Below, piece by piece: positions 17,118-24,612 of a stretch of DNA of 64,000 nucleotides. The notes below the pieces were generated by a model. The model saw only the letters and a list, made by a program, of their open reading frames with translations, was not told the origin of the DNA and searched no databases. A program made the position numbers and the translations under genes. Source of the DNA: Lutimonas halocynthiae (GTDB lineage: Bacteria > Bacteroidota > Bacteroidia > Flavobacteriales > Flavobacteriaceae); contig NZ_JAUFQO010000016.1 of NCBI RefSeq assembly GCF_030409835.1, positions 654,253-718,252 of the forward strand, given 5' to 3'. The number at the start of each line of letters is the position of its first letter. The stretch's first letter is position 1.

Positions 17118-17750
17118 ATGACTAAAAAAGAAAAGGTGCAATTTGTTATTGATACACTTGAATCACTTTATCCCCAACCACCTATTCCTTTAAAACATAA
17201 AGACCCATATACTTTGCTCATTGCCGTATTGTTATCAGCTCAAAGTACAGATGCTAGAGTCAATATAATCACCCCACTCCTATTCGAACGAGCTGATAAT
17301 CCATTCGACATGGTAAAACTTAGCGTAGAGGAAATTAGAGACATCATTAAACCCGTAGGACTATCACCAATGAAGTCTAAAGGAATTTATGGACTATCAC
17401 ATATATTGATCGACAAATATGCTGGTGAAGTACCCGATCAAATTGAACTTTTAGAAGAATTACCGGCTGTTGGCCACAAAACAGCTTCTGTTGTAATGAG
17501 TCAGGCCTTTGGCGTTCCAAGCTTTCCTGTGGATACGCATATTCACAGATTGATGTATCGTTGGAATTTAAGTACCGGAAAGAATGTGGTTCAAACCGAA
17601 AAGGATGCAAGAAGATTGTTTCCAGAAGAACTTTGGAACAAATTACATTTACAAATAATATACTATGGGCGTGAATATTCGCCTGCTAGAGGCTGGGATA
17701 AGGATAAGGACCTTATCACGAATACAATTGGAAGGAAACATTTAAAATAA
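17118..17750 (+). CDS. nth: Endonuclease III family DNA glycosylase/AP lyase without iron-sulfur site
   Basis: Base-excision repair enzyme for oxidised pyrimidines. 210 aa with helix-hairpin-helix LPAVGHKTASVV (catalytic Lys121) and catalytic Asp139 in VDTHIHR. The C-terminus (YYGREYSPARGW then DKDKD) sits where the usual C-x6-C-x2-C-x5-C [4Fe-4S] loop should be, and the entire protein contains no cysteine, so it cannot hold the cluster. The frame is intact and the catalytic residues are kept, so it is probably functional. A terminator follows directly. Confidence 0.92.
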   Translation: MTKKEKVQFVIDTLESLYPQPPIPLKHKDPYTLLIAVLLSAQSTDARVNIITPLLFERADNPFDMVKLSVEEIRDIIKPVGLSPMKSKGIYGLSHILIDKYAGEVPDQIELLEELPAVGHKTASVVMSQAFGVPSFPVDTHIHRLMYRWNLSTGKNVVQTEKDARRLFPEELWNKLHLQIIYYGREYSPARGWDKDKDLITNTIGRKHLK

Positions 17751-17783
17751 AAAAAGCTCTTAATATCATATTAAGAGCTTTTT
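17751..17783. terminator. Bidirectional terminator between nth and the 46-codon gene
   Basis: AAAAAGCTCTTAA (17751-17763) pairs with TTAAGAGCTTTTT (17771-17783), with A- and T-runs on both sides. It serves nth on the plus strand and the small minus-strand gene whose stop is at 17788. Confidence 0.88.
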
Positions 17784-17787
17784 CCGA

Positions 17788-17928
17788 TTAATTCAAATGA
17801 AACATTAAGCTTTCTTTTTCCGTCTTGACTGACTTAATTGATTTCGAATAATTTAGTAAAAATGAAATCGATTCTGTACTTGGGTCAAGTTTTTCTTTGA
17901 AAAATCTTTCAGTGTAAAGTTTTGCCAT
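17788..17928 (-). CDS. Small unannotated protein, 46 aa, unknown function
   Basis: Open frame of 47 codons including the stop: begins MAKLYTERFFKEKLDPSTES, ends KESLMFHLN. No cysteines, no membrane helix; mixed-charge and probably helical. It was not called because it is short, but it has gene architecture: an exact Bacteroidota promoter (TTTG-N19-TATTTTTG, 17997-17967) about 40 bases upstream and a strong terminator 5 bases past the stop. It lies in the same direction as the sigma-factor gene, 79 bases behind it. Function not recognised; a role tied to the sigma factor is only a guess from position. Confidence 0.65.
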   Translation of the reverse strand: MAKLYTERFFKEKLDPSTESISFLLNYSKSIKSVKTEKESLMFHLN

Positions 17929-17966
17929 AAATCTTATAATTTTTTAGGGATTAATAAGATAACGAA

Positions 17967-17997
17967 CAAAAATAAATATTATTGCACAAAGAACAAA
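17967..17997 (-). promoter_or_regulatory. Consensus promoter for the 46-codon gene
   Basis: On the minus strand: TTTG (17997-17994), 19-base spacer, TATTTTTG (17974-17967). Both boxes are exact matches. The predicted start is near 17962, giving a leader of about 35 bases. Confidence 0.65.
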
Positions 17998-18007
17998 AAA
18001 CTTTAAA

Positions 18008-18592
18008 TTAGTTTGTTAAAATAATATTATTGTTGTCGATCATTTTCCGTAAGTTGATCAAGGCATACCTCATTCTACCTAAAGCTGTATTAATACTTAC
18101 GTTGGTTTGCTCAGAAATTTCCTTAAAGCTCATGTCTTTGAAAATTCTCATCATAAGCACTTCTCTTTGGTCTTCTGGTAGTTCCTCAACTAGTTTCTTG
18201 ACATCTTCATGAATCTGATCCTTGATTAATTTTCCTTCAGCACTTAATGAGTTGTCACTCAATACTGAAAAAATATCAAATTCATCTGTGTTTTGAAAAG
18301 TAGGCATTCTGTTTCCTTTTCTGAAGAAATCAATGATAAGGTTGTGAGCGATTCTCATCGTCCAAGGTAAAAATTTACCTTCTTCATTGTATTTACCCAT
18401 TTTTAAAGTGTTGATCACTTTAATAAAAGTATCCTGAAAAATATCGTCAGCGACATCTCTATCTTGTACTTTAGAATAAATAAAACTGAAAATTCTTTGT
18501 TTGTGGCGTAGGATTAAGATTTCTAAACATCTTTCATTCCCAGCAATGTAGTTACTAACTAAGACGCTATCGTCTAATTTTTGATTGTGCAT
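18008..18592 (-). CDS. RNA polymerase sigma-70 family factor (ECF-like)
   Basis: 194-aa sigma factor with region 2 (FSFIYSKVQDRDVADDIFQD, then TFIKVINTL; about 35-65), a basic stretch (RIAHNLIIDFFRKGN) and region 4 with a helix-turn-helix (MSFKEISEQTNVSINTALGR, about 153-172). It is slightly longer than most ECF sigmas because of an acidic linker (about 100-120). No anti-sigma gene adjoins, unlike the sigma gene at 44.2 kb, which suggests another control mode. It has a well-spaced consensus promoter and a leader of about 140 bases. Confidence 0.92.
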   Translation of the reverse strand: MHNQKLDDSVLVSNYIAGNERCLEILILRHKQRIFSFIYSKVQDRDVADDIFQDTFIKVINTLKMGKYNEEGKFLPWTMRIAHNLIIDFFRKGNRMPTFQNTDEFDIFSVLSDNSLSAEGKLIKDQIHEDVKKLVEELPEDQREVLMMRIFKDMSFKEISEQTNVSINTALGRMRYALINLRKMIDNNNIILTN

Positions 18593-18735
18593 AATTCCCC
18601 TTTTTTAAGTGAAGCCTTTATACTATTCAGCTTCGTATTATTATTGTTATGAAAAGTAGAACTATACTATATGCAAAAATTTTAAATTAATAAATCGTTA
18701 GGGGAGACTAGTCTAAGTTTTCAAAAGTCTCTGGA

Positions 18736-18768
18736 CAAATATAAACACATTTATTTCTTATAAACAAA
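18736..18768 (-). promoter_or_regulatory. Promoter for the 18.0-kb sigma factor
   Basis: On the minus strand: TTTG (18768-18765), 21-base spacer, TATATTTG (18743-18736). The predicted start near 18731 leaves an untranslated leader of about 140 bases that contains a perfect 10-bp palindrome AGACTAGTCT (18705-18714). Confidence 0.6.
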
Positions 18769-18833
18769 TTTTTTTGCAAAATATTTTATTTATTTTAACA
18801 TTTAACCTGTTTTTTTTAACAAAAAAACCTCAG

Positions 18834-18841
18834 TATATTTG
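18834..18841 (+). promoter_or_regulatory. Promoter -7 element (TATATTTG) for uvrA
   Basis: Exact TAnnTTTG ending 32 bases before the TTG start of uvrA. Upstream of it is a T-rich stretch without a clear TTTG. Confidence 0.5.
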
Positions 18842-18873
18842 TAATCCATTCAATTAAAAACACTCGCAACCCC

Positions 18874-21648
18874 TTGAAAAATAACGATTTTAAAGATTTT
18901 ATCACCATCACAGGAGCCTCTTTACATAACTTAAAGAATTTAGATGTAAAAATTCCTCGAAATAAGCTGGTTGTGCTCACAGGATTGTCAGGATCAGGTA
19001 AATCTAGCCTTGCTTTTGATACCTTATATGCCGAAGGTCAACGCAGATATGTGGAAAGTTTATCCTCATATGCAAGACAATTTCTCGGTAAATTGAATAA
19101 ACCAAAGGTTACTTCCATTAAAGGTATCTCCCCTGCCATTGCCATAGAGCAGAAAGTAAATAGTACCAATCCTAGGTCAACTGTAGGGACATCAACAGAG
19201 ATTTATGACTATTTGAAGCTTTTATATGCCAGGATTGGTAAAACCTATTCACCCATATCTGGAGAAGAAGTTAAGAAAGATTCAGTAAGAGACGTATTGA
19301 ATTATATCAAGAATTTAGAAATAGGAAGCAAACTTTTACTTTTATCACCCATACATATAGATAAGGATAAAGACATTGACACCATAATTAATATATTGAG
19401 ACAACAAGGGTTTTCAAGATTGATGGTAAATGATCAAATGATCCGTATTGACGATTTCAAATCAGCTCCTAAGCAAGATATCTGGCTAATCGTAGACAGA
19501 ATTGTGGTGCAAGACGATGAAGATTTTTTTAATCGTGTAGCTGATTCTATTCAGACGGCTTTTTATGAAGGTAAAGGCGAATGCCTGATTGAAAGTGTTC
19601 AAAGTAAGAAAAGAACTCCTTTTAGTAACAAGTTTGAAAGGGATGGTATGACTTTCCTTGAACCGAATGTTCATTTTTTCAGTTTTAATAATCCTTATGG
19701 GGCCTGTAAGAAATGCGAAGGCTATGGGAATATAATAGGTATAGATAAGGATCTGGTAATTCCAAATACATCTCTTTCTATATATGATGATGCCATTCTG
19801 CCATGGAAAAGTGAATCATTTCAAGCCTGGAAAGATGATCTTGTATTGAATGCATACAAATTCGATTTTCCAATACACAAACCTGTATTTGAATATACGG
19901 AGGCACAGCATGAACTCCTTTGGAATGGCAATAAATACTTTAGTGGGCTAAACAACTTTTTTAAACACCTGGAAGAAAAAAGCTATAAAATTCAGTATAG
20001 GGTAATGCTTTCAAGATACAGAGGAAAGACTAAATGTTCTAGTTGTGAAGGGAAAAGACTTAGAACCGAGGCTAACTATGTAAAAGTACATGGTAAAGAT
20101 TTGACGCAACTTGTTGACCTGCCAATTGATGAAGTAATTGAATTTTTTGCATCACTGCAACTTAATGAGTCAGAAAAATCAATAGCAAAACGATTATTAA
20201 TAGAAATCAGGAATCGCCTGGATTTCCTAAATGAAGTTGGCCTTAATTACCTGACTTTGAACAGAAACTCCAATACACTTTCTGGTGGAGAAAGTCAAAG
20301 AATAAACCTTGCCACTTCATTGGGAAGCAGTCTTGTAGGTTCAATGTATATTCTCGACGAACCAAGTATTGGCTTGCATTCGAGGGATACTGAAAAATTG
20401 ATAAATGTATTATTCAAATTAAGGGACCTTGGCAACACGGTGATCGTTGTAGAGCATGATGAAGATATTATGAAAGTGGCTGATCACATTATTGACATTG
20501 GTCCTGAAGCGGGTAGCTTTGGTGGAGAGTTAGTTGCCGAAGGAACGTTTAAGCAAATTATAAAAGCCGACACACTTACTGCGAATTATTTGAACGGTAA
20601 GCTAAGTATAGAGATTCCATCGAAGAGAAGGGTGTCAAAAAAGTCTATTCAGATCATTGGTGCAAGAGCTAACAATCTGAAAAACATCGATGTATCCATA
20701 CCGCTGAATTCGCTAACCATGATCACTGGAGTATCTGGAAGTGGTAAAAGCACCTTGATCAGAAACATTTTATATCCGGCCCTCCAGAAAATTATTCATA
20801 AATATGGTGAGAAACCCGGGCAATACTCTGAAGTAAAGGGAGACATAGACTCGTTGCAAAATATTGAATTTATCAACCAAAACCCGATTGGGAGATCTAG
20901 CCGCTCTAATCCAGTAACTTACATTAAAGCTTATGACGATATAAGAGGCTTGTTTACAGATCAAAAACTGGCAAAAGCAAGGGGCTATAAAGCGAAATTC
21001 TTTTCTTTTAATGTTGATGGAGGAAGATGTGATACGTGCAAAGGAGAGGGCGAGGTGACCATTGAAATGCAATTTATGGCAGATGTGCATTTGGAATGTG
21101 AAACCTGTAAAGGGAAGCGCTTTAAAAAAGAAGTCCTTGAGATCATGTATGAAGGGAAGAATATTAATGACATTTTGCAAACAACAGTTGACGAAGCCAT
21201 ACTATTCTTTTCCGAACATGAACAAAATAAAATAGTGAACAAACTAATGCCACTGCAGGATGTCGGTTTAGGCTATGTGCAATTAGGACAGGCCTCCTCT
21301 ACCCTGTCAGGTGGTGAAGCACAAAGAATTAAGCTTGCTTCATTTTTAGTTAAAGGCAGCAGTAAAGAAAAGACCTTATTCATTTTTGATGAACCTTCTA
21401 CGGGACTACACTTTCACGATATCAAAAAATTGCTAAAATCTTTTAATGCATTAATAGACAAAGGCCATTCAATTATCGTTATAGAACATAATCTTGACTT
21501 GATCAAATGTGCTGACTATATTATCGATCTAGGACTTGAAGGTGGTAAAAACGGAGGAAACCTAATTGCTCAAGGTGTACCTGAGGAACTAATTAAAAAC
21601 AAACAGTCATATACTGCAAGTTATTTAAAATCAAAATTGAACCTTTAA
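18874..21648 (+). CDS. uvrA: Excinuclease ABC subunit A (UvrA)
   Basis: Damage-recognition ATPase of nucleotide excision repair. 924 aa, with two ABC ATPase halves: Walker A GLSGSGKSS (37-45) and GVSGSGKST (619-627), both followed by LSGGE signatures (TLSGGESQRI and TLSGGEAQRI) and DEPSIGLH/DEPSTGLH Walker B motifs. Zinc-module cysteines CKKCEGYG, CSSCEGKR, CDTCKGEGE and CETCKGKR are present. Start is TTG at 18874; no ATG is available in frame before the conserved TGASLHNLKN. The stop overlaps the stop of the convergent TPR gene. Confidence 0.95.
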   Translation: MKNNDFKDFITITGASLHNLKNLDVKIPRNKLVVLTGLSGSGKSSLAFDTLYAEGQRRYVESLSSYARQFLGKLNKPKVTSIKGISPAIAIEQKVNSTNPRSTVGTSTEIYDYLKLLYARIGKTYSPISGEEVKKDSVRDVLNYIKNLEIGSKLLLLSPIHIDKDKDIDTIINILRQQGFSRLMVNDQMIRIDDFKSAPKQDIWLIVDRIVVQDDEDFFNRVADSIQTAFYEGKGECLIESVQSKKRTPFSNKFERDGMTFLEPNVHFFSFNNPYGACKKCEGYGNIIGIDKDLVIPNTSLSIYDDAILPWKSESFQAWKDDLVLNAYKFDFPIHKPVFEYTEAQHELLWNGNKYFSGLNNFFKHLEEKSYKIQYRVMLSRYRGKTKCSSCEGKRLRTEANYVKVHGKDLTQLVDLPIDEVIEFFASLQLNESEKSIAKRLLIEIRNRLDFLNEVGLNYLTLNRNSNTLSGGESQRINLATSLGSSLVGSMYILDEPSIGLHSRDTEKLINVLFKLRDLGNTVIVVEHDEDIMKVADHIIDIGPEAGSFGGELVAEGTFKQIIKADTLTANYLNGKLSIEIPSKRRVSKKSIQIIGARANNLKNIDVSIPLNSLTMITGVSGSGKSTLIRNILYPALQKIIHKYGEKPGQYSEVKGDIDSLQNIEFINQNPIGRSSRSNPVTYIKAYDDIRGLFTDQKLAKARGYKAKFFSFNVDGGRCDTCKGEGEVTIEMQFMADVHLECETCKGKRFKKEVLEIMYEGKNINDILQTTVDEAILFFSEHEQNKIVNKLMPLQDVGLGYVQLGQASSTLSGGEAQRIKLASFLVKGSSKEKTLFIFDEPSTGLHFHDIKKLLKSFNALIDKGHSIIVIEHNLDLIKCADYIIDLGLEGGKNGGNLIAQGVPEELIKNKQSYTASYLKSKLNL

Positions 21649-22322
21649 TTTAACAAATCAAGTTTCTCCTTAGCTAAGACAAAATCTGGTTGGATTTTTA
21701 AGGCTTTGTTATAACTCAATTTGGCATCTGTAGGCTTCTCAAGTCCTTGTTCAATCAAACCTTTTAAATATGGAATAGCTGCAAGTAATTCTACTTGTTG
21801 CGTATGATTCTGATTGATATTAAAAGTCACTTTATAGTTTCCGGAATCATTTAGTCCTTCAACTTTTTTGATTGTAGTGTAGGCTTCAGGATATTGTTTC
21901 ATTGCCAGTTGAAGTTTCGCTGTAGTATAACCATGGTAATTATTTTCTGACAGCTCAAATAACTCAGCATATGTTTCCAAACTTTTATCAATTGCTCCTA
22001 ACGATTCTAATGATATTGCTTTTATTTCAAGAATCGGTTCATTTTTTGGATCTCTTTTTAGCACCTCATTAGCCATTAAAAAACATGATCCATATTTTCT
22101 GGATGAAAAATAAATGAATGCTAAACTATCTTTATAAGTACTATTGGCTCCTTCAAGAGCAATTAATTTATACATACTATAGGTTGCAACAGATGCATCT
22201 CCCATAGCTTTCGCATTACTTATGATTTCCTTTTCAATCTTTATCGTTTCCGCATTACCAGATTGAGCAAGCACAGAAAATCCTATCAAACTCACAAAAA
22301 TAAAATTATATAACTTCTTCAT
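21645..22322 (-). CDS. Exported tetratricopeptide-repeat protein
   Basis: 225-aa protein with a cleavable signal peptide (MKKLYNFIFVSLIGFSVLAQ, cleavage after AQ) and at least three TPR-like helical pairs (LALEGANSTYKDSLAFIYFS region, EPILEIKAISLESLGAIDKS, AKLSYNKALKIQPDFVLAKE). Such proteins act as periplasmic or surface scaffolds; no specific partner is indicated. It is monocistronic, with an exact -7 element (TATTTTTG) at 22349-22342, and converges on uvrA with overlapping stop codons. Confidence 0.85.
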   Translation of the reverse strand: MKKLYNFIFVSLIGFSVLAQSGNAETIKIEKEIISNAKAMGDASVATYSMYKLIALEGANSTYKDSLAFIYFSSRKYGSCFLMANEVLKRDPKNEPILEIKAISLESLGAIDKSLETYAELFELSENNYHGYTTAKLQLAMKQYPEAYTTIKKVEGLNDSGNYKVTFNINQNHTQQVELLAAIPYLKGLIEQGLEKPTDAKLSYNKALKIQPDFVLAKEKLDLLN

Positions 22323-22341
22323 TTTTCCTTAATTAAGACGG

Positions 22342-22349
22342 CAAAAATA
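22342..22349 (-). promoter_or_regulatory. Promoter -7 element (TATTTTTG) for the TPR gene
   Basis: Exact TAnnTTTG on the minus strand, ending 20 bases before the ATG at 22322. No well-spaced TTTG. Confidence 0.45.
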
Positions 22350-22413
22350 TTCAAAAAATTGGAATAATGATTCCTTATTCAAAAGATTAACAAACCATTA
22401 AGTTTAAATCAAA

Positions 22414-22445
22414 AAAAAACGTCCAATCAAATTGAACGTTTTTCA
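22414..22445 (-). terminator. Intrinsic terminator after tRNA-His
   Basis: AAAACGT...ACGTTTT stem with an inner CAAT/ATTG pairing, read from 22443 down to 22415 on the minus strand and ending in a T-run. It starts about 6 bases past the tRNA 3' end. Confidence 0.75.
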
Positions 22446-22450
22446 CTCTG

Positions 22451-22525
22451 GGTGGAAGACCGGGCTCGAACCGGCGACCCTCGGTACCACAAACCGATGC
22501 TCTAACCAACTGAGCTACAACCACC
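22451..22525 (-). tRNA. tRNA-His (anticodon GTG)
   Basis: Full cloverleaf on the minus strand: D arm GCTC/GAGC, anticodon stem TCGGT/ACCGA around the loop TTGTGGT (anticodon GTG), T arm GCCGG-TTCGAGC-CCGGT. The genome encodes the G-1 (22525) opposite C73 (22451) required by histidyl-tRNA synthetase. CCA is not encoded. The acceptor stem GTGGTTG/CTTCCAC leaves positions 5-68 and 6-67 as U-U oppositions. It has its own perfect promoter and terminator. Confidence 0.95.
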
Positions 22526-22561
22526 GTGATAAATTGAATTTGCTTCACACAAATTCGGGTG

Positions 22562-22592
22562 CAAATATAATCTATTTCGCCACTTCTTCAAA
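22562..22592 (-). promoter_or_regulatory. Consensus promoter of tRNA-His
   Basis: On the minus strand: TTTG (22592-22589), 19-base spacer, TATATTTG (22569-22562). Exact match in both boxes; the predicted start lies about 33 bases before the mature tRNA. Confidence 0.7.
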
Positions 22593-22711
22593 CAAAAAAT
22601 AAATTTTTATTATTGATTTTATAATGATGAAAAAACGGCTGTATTATTTCTACAAATTGCATCTTAAGATTAAATTGAAAAAACATGATTTAGTCATACT
22701 TTTCATCAATT

Positions 22712-23431
22712 TCAGATAAGTTTATCCAGATGATCAACTGCCACAAATCTTTCTACTGTAAAGCCTTCAGCACTTTCTTTCCCAATAATTCTTCCTAAAT
22801 CACTAGCGCGATAACCAATACTATCAAGAAAATTCTTACTGGAAATTGGTGAAACTGGCTCCTTGGAATCTGGATCATAAAACTGTGAAGAATAAGCTTT
22901 AACTGCTTTTATTTTAATGTCCATAAAACCTGTAACATCTACCACAAAATCAGGTTTCAGGTTTTCCCATTGTATATAATGATAAACCTGTTTTGGTCTC
23001 CATGCTTCCTGTGTCTTTTGATCAGAACTGGTTTCAATTTTTCTTAAGCCTGACAAAAAACAAGCATCTGACACTAATCTACTTCCTTTACCATGATCTA
23101 TATGTCTGTCTTGGATCGCATTACAAAGCACAACCTCCGGTTGGTACTTACGTATTATTTCAATCACAGCTTTCTGGTGAATTTCATCATTTATAAAGAA
23201 CCCATCCTTAAAGCCCAGATTTTCTCTAATTGTCAAACCCAATATTTGAGCGGCAGATGCCGCTTCTTTATCTCTAATTTCAGCAGAACCTCTGGTACCC
23301 AACTCCCCTCTTGTCAAATCTAAAACTCCTACTTTTTTGCCTCTTGAGATTTCCTTTGCAATAGTTGCTGAACAACCCAATTCGACATCGTCAGGATGTG
23401 CTCCAATAGCTAATATATCTAACTTTATCAT
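22712..23431 (-). CDS. bshB1: Bacillithiol biosynthesis N-acetylglucosaminyl-malate deacetylase
   Basis: Zinc-dependent LmbE-like deacetylase that makes GlcN-malate, the second step of bacillithiol synthesis. 239 aa. Metal ligands are in AIGAHPDDVELGC (His12, Asp15) and DRHIDHGKG. TRGELGTRGS and YSSQFYD with the C-terminal SIGYRASDLGRIIGKESAEG (20 residues) are BshB1-specific. The ATG at 23431 was preferred over an upstream TTG that would overlap the preceding gene. It is the last gene of the minus-strand run acpH-ggt-methyltransferase-PLP enzyme-bshB1. bshA and bshC are not in the window. Confidence 0.9.
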   Translation of the reverse strand: MIKLDILAIGAHPDDVELGCSATIAKEISRGKKVGVLDLTRGELGTRGSAEIRDKEAASAAQILGLTIRENLGFKDGFFINDEIHQKAVIEIIRKYQPEVVLCNAIQDRHIDHGKGSRLVSDACFLSGLRKIETSSDQKTQEAWRPKQVYHYIQWENLKPDFVVDVTGFMDIKIKAVKAYSSQFYDPDSKEPVSPISSKNFLDSIGYRASDLGRIIGKESAEGFTVERFVAVDHLDKLI

Positions 23432-23433
23432 AT

Positions 23434-24576
23434 TCAATTATTTAATGCTTGTAAAATATCCTCAAGGATATCTTCCTTATTCTCTAAACCCACAGACAAT
23501 CTCAATAAATTATCAGAAATACCTTGTACTAGTCTTTCTTCAGCAGACAATAAGGCGTGTGAAGTTAAACTTGGTTGAATTATTGTTGATTCAACTCCTG
23601 CCAAACTCATAGATGGCCTGATCATCTTTAATTTTTTCTGAAACGTTTTAGCTTCAAGACTATCATTGAGATCGAATGACAACATACCTCCAAAACCATG
23701 CATTTGTTCTTTTGCCAGTTGATGATTCTTATGTGACGTAAGCCCTGGGTAATATACTTTCTTGATCAAGCTATTTGTTGCTAATTTTTCTGCTATAAAT
23801 TGGGCATTTTCGTTGTGTTTTTCAATTCTTACACCCAAAGTCTTGATACTTCTTTCCAAAAGAAAACACATAAAATCACTCAAATTACCCCCAAAACTTC
23901 TACCCGTATGCATCACTTTATCAACCACTTCTTTATTACCCGCCACAATTCCAGCGCTGATATCACTATGCCCGCTTAAATATTTAGTGGCACTGTGAAT
24001 AGACAGGTCTATTCCAAAATCAAGAGGAGTTTGATTCAATGGAGATGCAAAAGTATTATCGATCATACTGACTATACCATGCTTCTTTGCAATAGTTGCG
24101 ATGGCTTTAATGTCAGTAATATTCAGTAACGGATTAGATGGTGTCTCAATATAAATCACCTTGGTATTCTTTTTAATTTCCTTTTCAAAATCATTTACAG
24201 ACAATCCTTTTGTAAAGGAATATTCTATCCCATATTTTGAGAATTCTTCAACAATCATGTGGTGACTTCCTCCATAGATTTCATTTTGAAAAACCACATG
24301 GTCTCCGCTCTCTAAAAAAGCAAACAAACTCGTGGTGATAGCAGCCATACCACTTGAAAACGGTAACGCACTTTCTGCATTTTCAAGCGCCGCAACTTTA
24401 CTCGCTACAACTTCTTGATTTGGTGTATTAAAATATCTTGGATATCGTTTTTCTTCTACCTCCAAAAAAGGATAAGAAGTGGCCATATAGATCGGTGATA
24501 TAGCCCCACCAAATTGTGTATCCTCGAGTTGTCCCTCATGAATGCATTGGGTATGCTTTCCTTTTAATTCTTTCAT
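23434..24576 (-). CDS. PLP-dependent trans-sulfuration enzyme (cystathionine synthase/lyase family)
   Basis: Member of the Cys/Met metabolism PLP family, 380 aa. The PLP lysine is Lys198 in SATKYLSGHSD; the cofactor-binding YPRYFNTPN (Tyr/Arg pair) and FSSGMAAI are present, and the C-terminal LTSHALLSAEERLVQGIS region is the substrate-carboxylate site. Cystathionine gamma-synthase, gamma- or beta-lyase and methionine gamma-lyase cannot be separated with certainty by eye. A consensus promoter lies so close to the ATG that the message may be leaderless. Placement two bases before bshB1 fits cysteine supply for bacillithiol. Confidence 0.88.
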   Translation of the reverse strand: MKELKGKHTQCIHEGQLEDTQFGGAISPIYMATSYPFLEVEEKRYPRYFNTPNQEVVASKVAALENAESALPFSSGMAAITTSLFAFLESGDHVVFQNEIYGGSHHMIVEEFSKYGIEYSFTKGLSVNDFEKEIKKNTKVIYIETPSNPLLNITDIKAIATIAKKHGIVSMIDNTFASPLNQTPLDFGIDLSIHSATKYLSGHSDISAGIVAGNKEVVDKVMHTGRSFGGNLSDFMCFLLERSIKTLGVRIEKHNENAQFIAEKLATNSLIKKVYYPGLTSHKNHQLAKEQMHGFGGMLSFDLNDSLEAKTFQKKLKMIRPSMSLAGVESTIIQPSLTSHALLSAEERLVQGISDNLLRLSVGLENKEDILEDILQALNN

Positions 24577-24580
24577 TCGT

Positions 24581-24612
24581 CAAATTTAATTTATTTTAAT
24601 CTCCCCGTCAAA
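24581..24612 (-). promoter_or_regulatory. Promoter for the PLP enzyme and bshB1 (possibly leaderless)
   Basis: On the minus strand: TTTG (24612-24609), 20-base spacer, TAAATTTG (24588-24581), then only ACGA before the ATG at 24576. The predicted start coincides with the start codon. The -33 box lies inside the end of the upstream gene. Confidence 0.55.

Noticed and set aside
17118..17750. nth as a pseudogene because it lacks the Fe-S cysteines
   Set aside because: The frame is full-length and the catalytic Lys and Asp and the HhH are intact; loss of the cluster alone is not evidence of decay.
18705..18714. AGACTAGTCT palindrome in the sigma-factor leader as an operator
   Set aside because: A 10-bp palindrome occurs by chance in a window of this size and no matching regulator is indicated.
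22680..22711. Possible terminator after bshB1
   Set aside because: Only a 4-bp ATGA/TCAT stem before a T-run; too weak to call.
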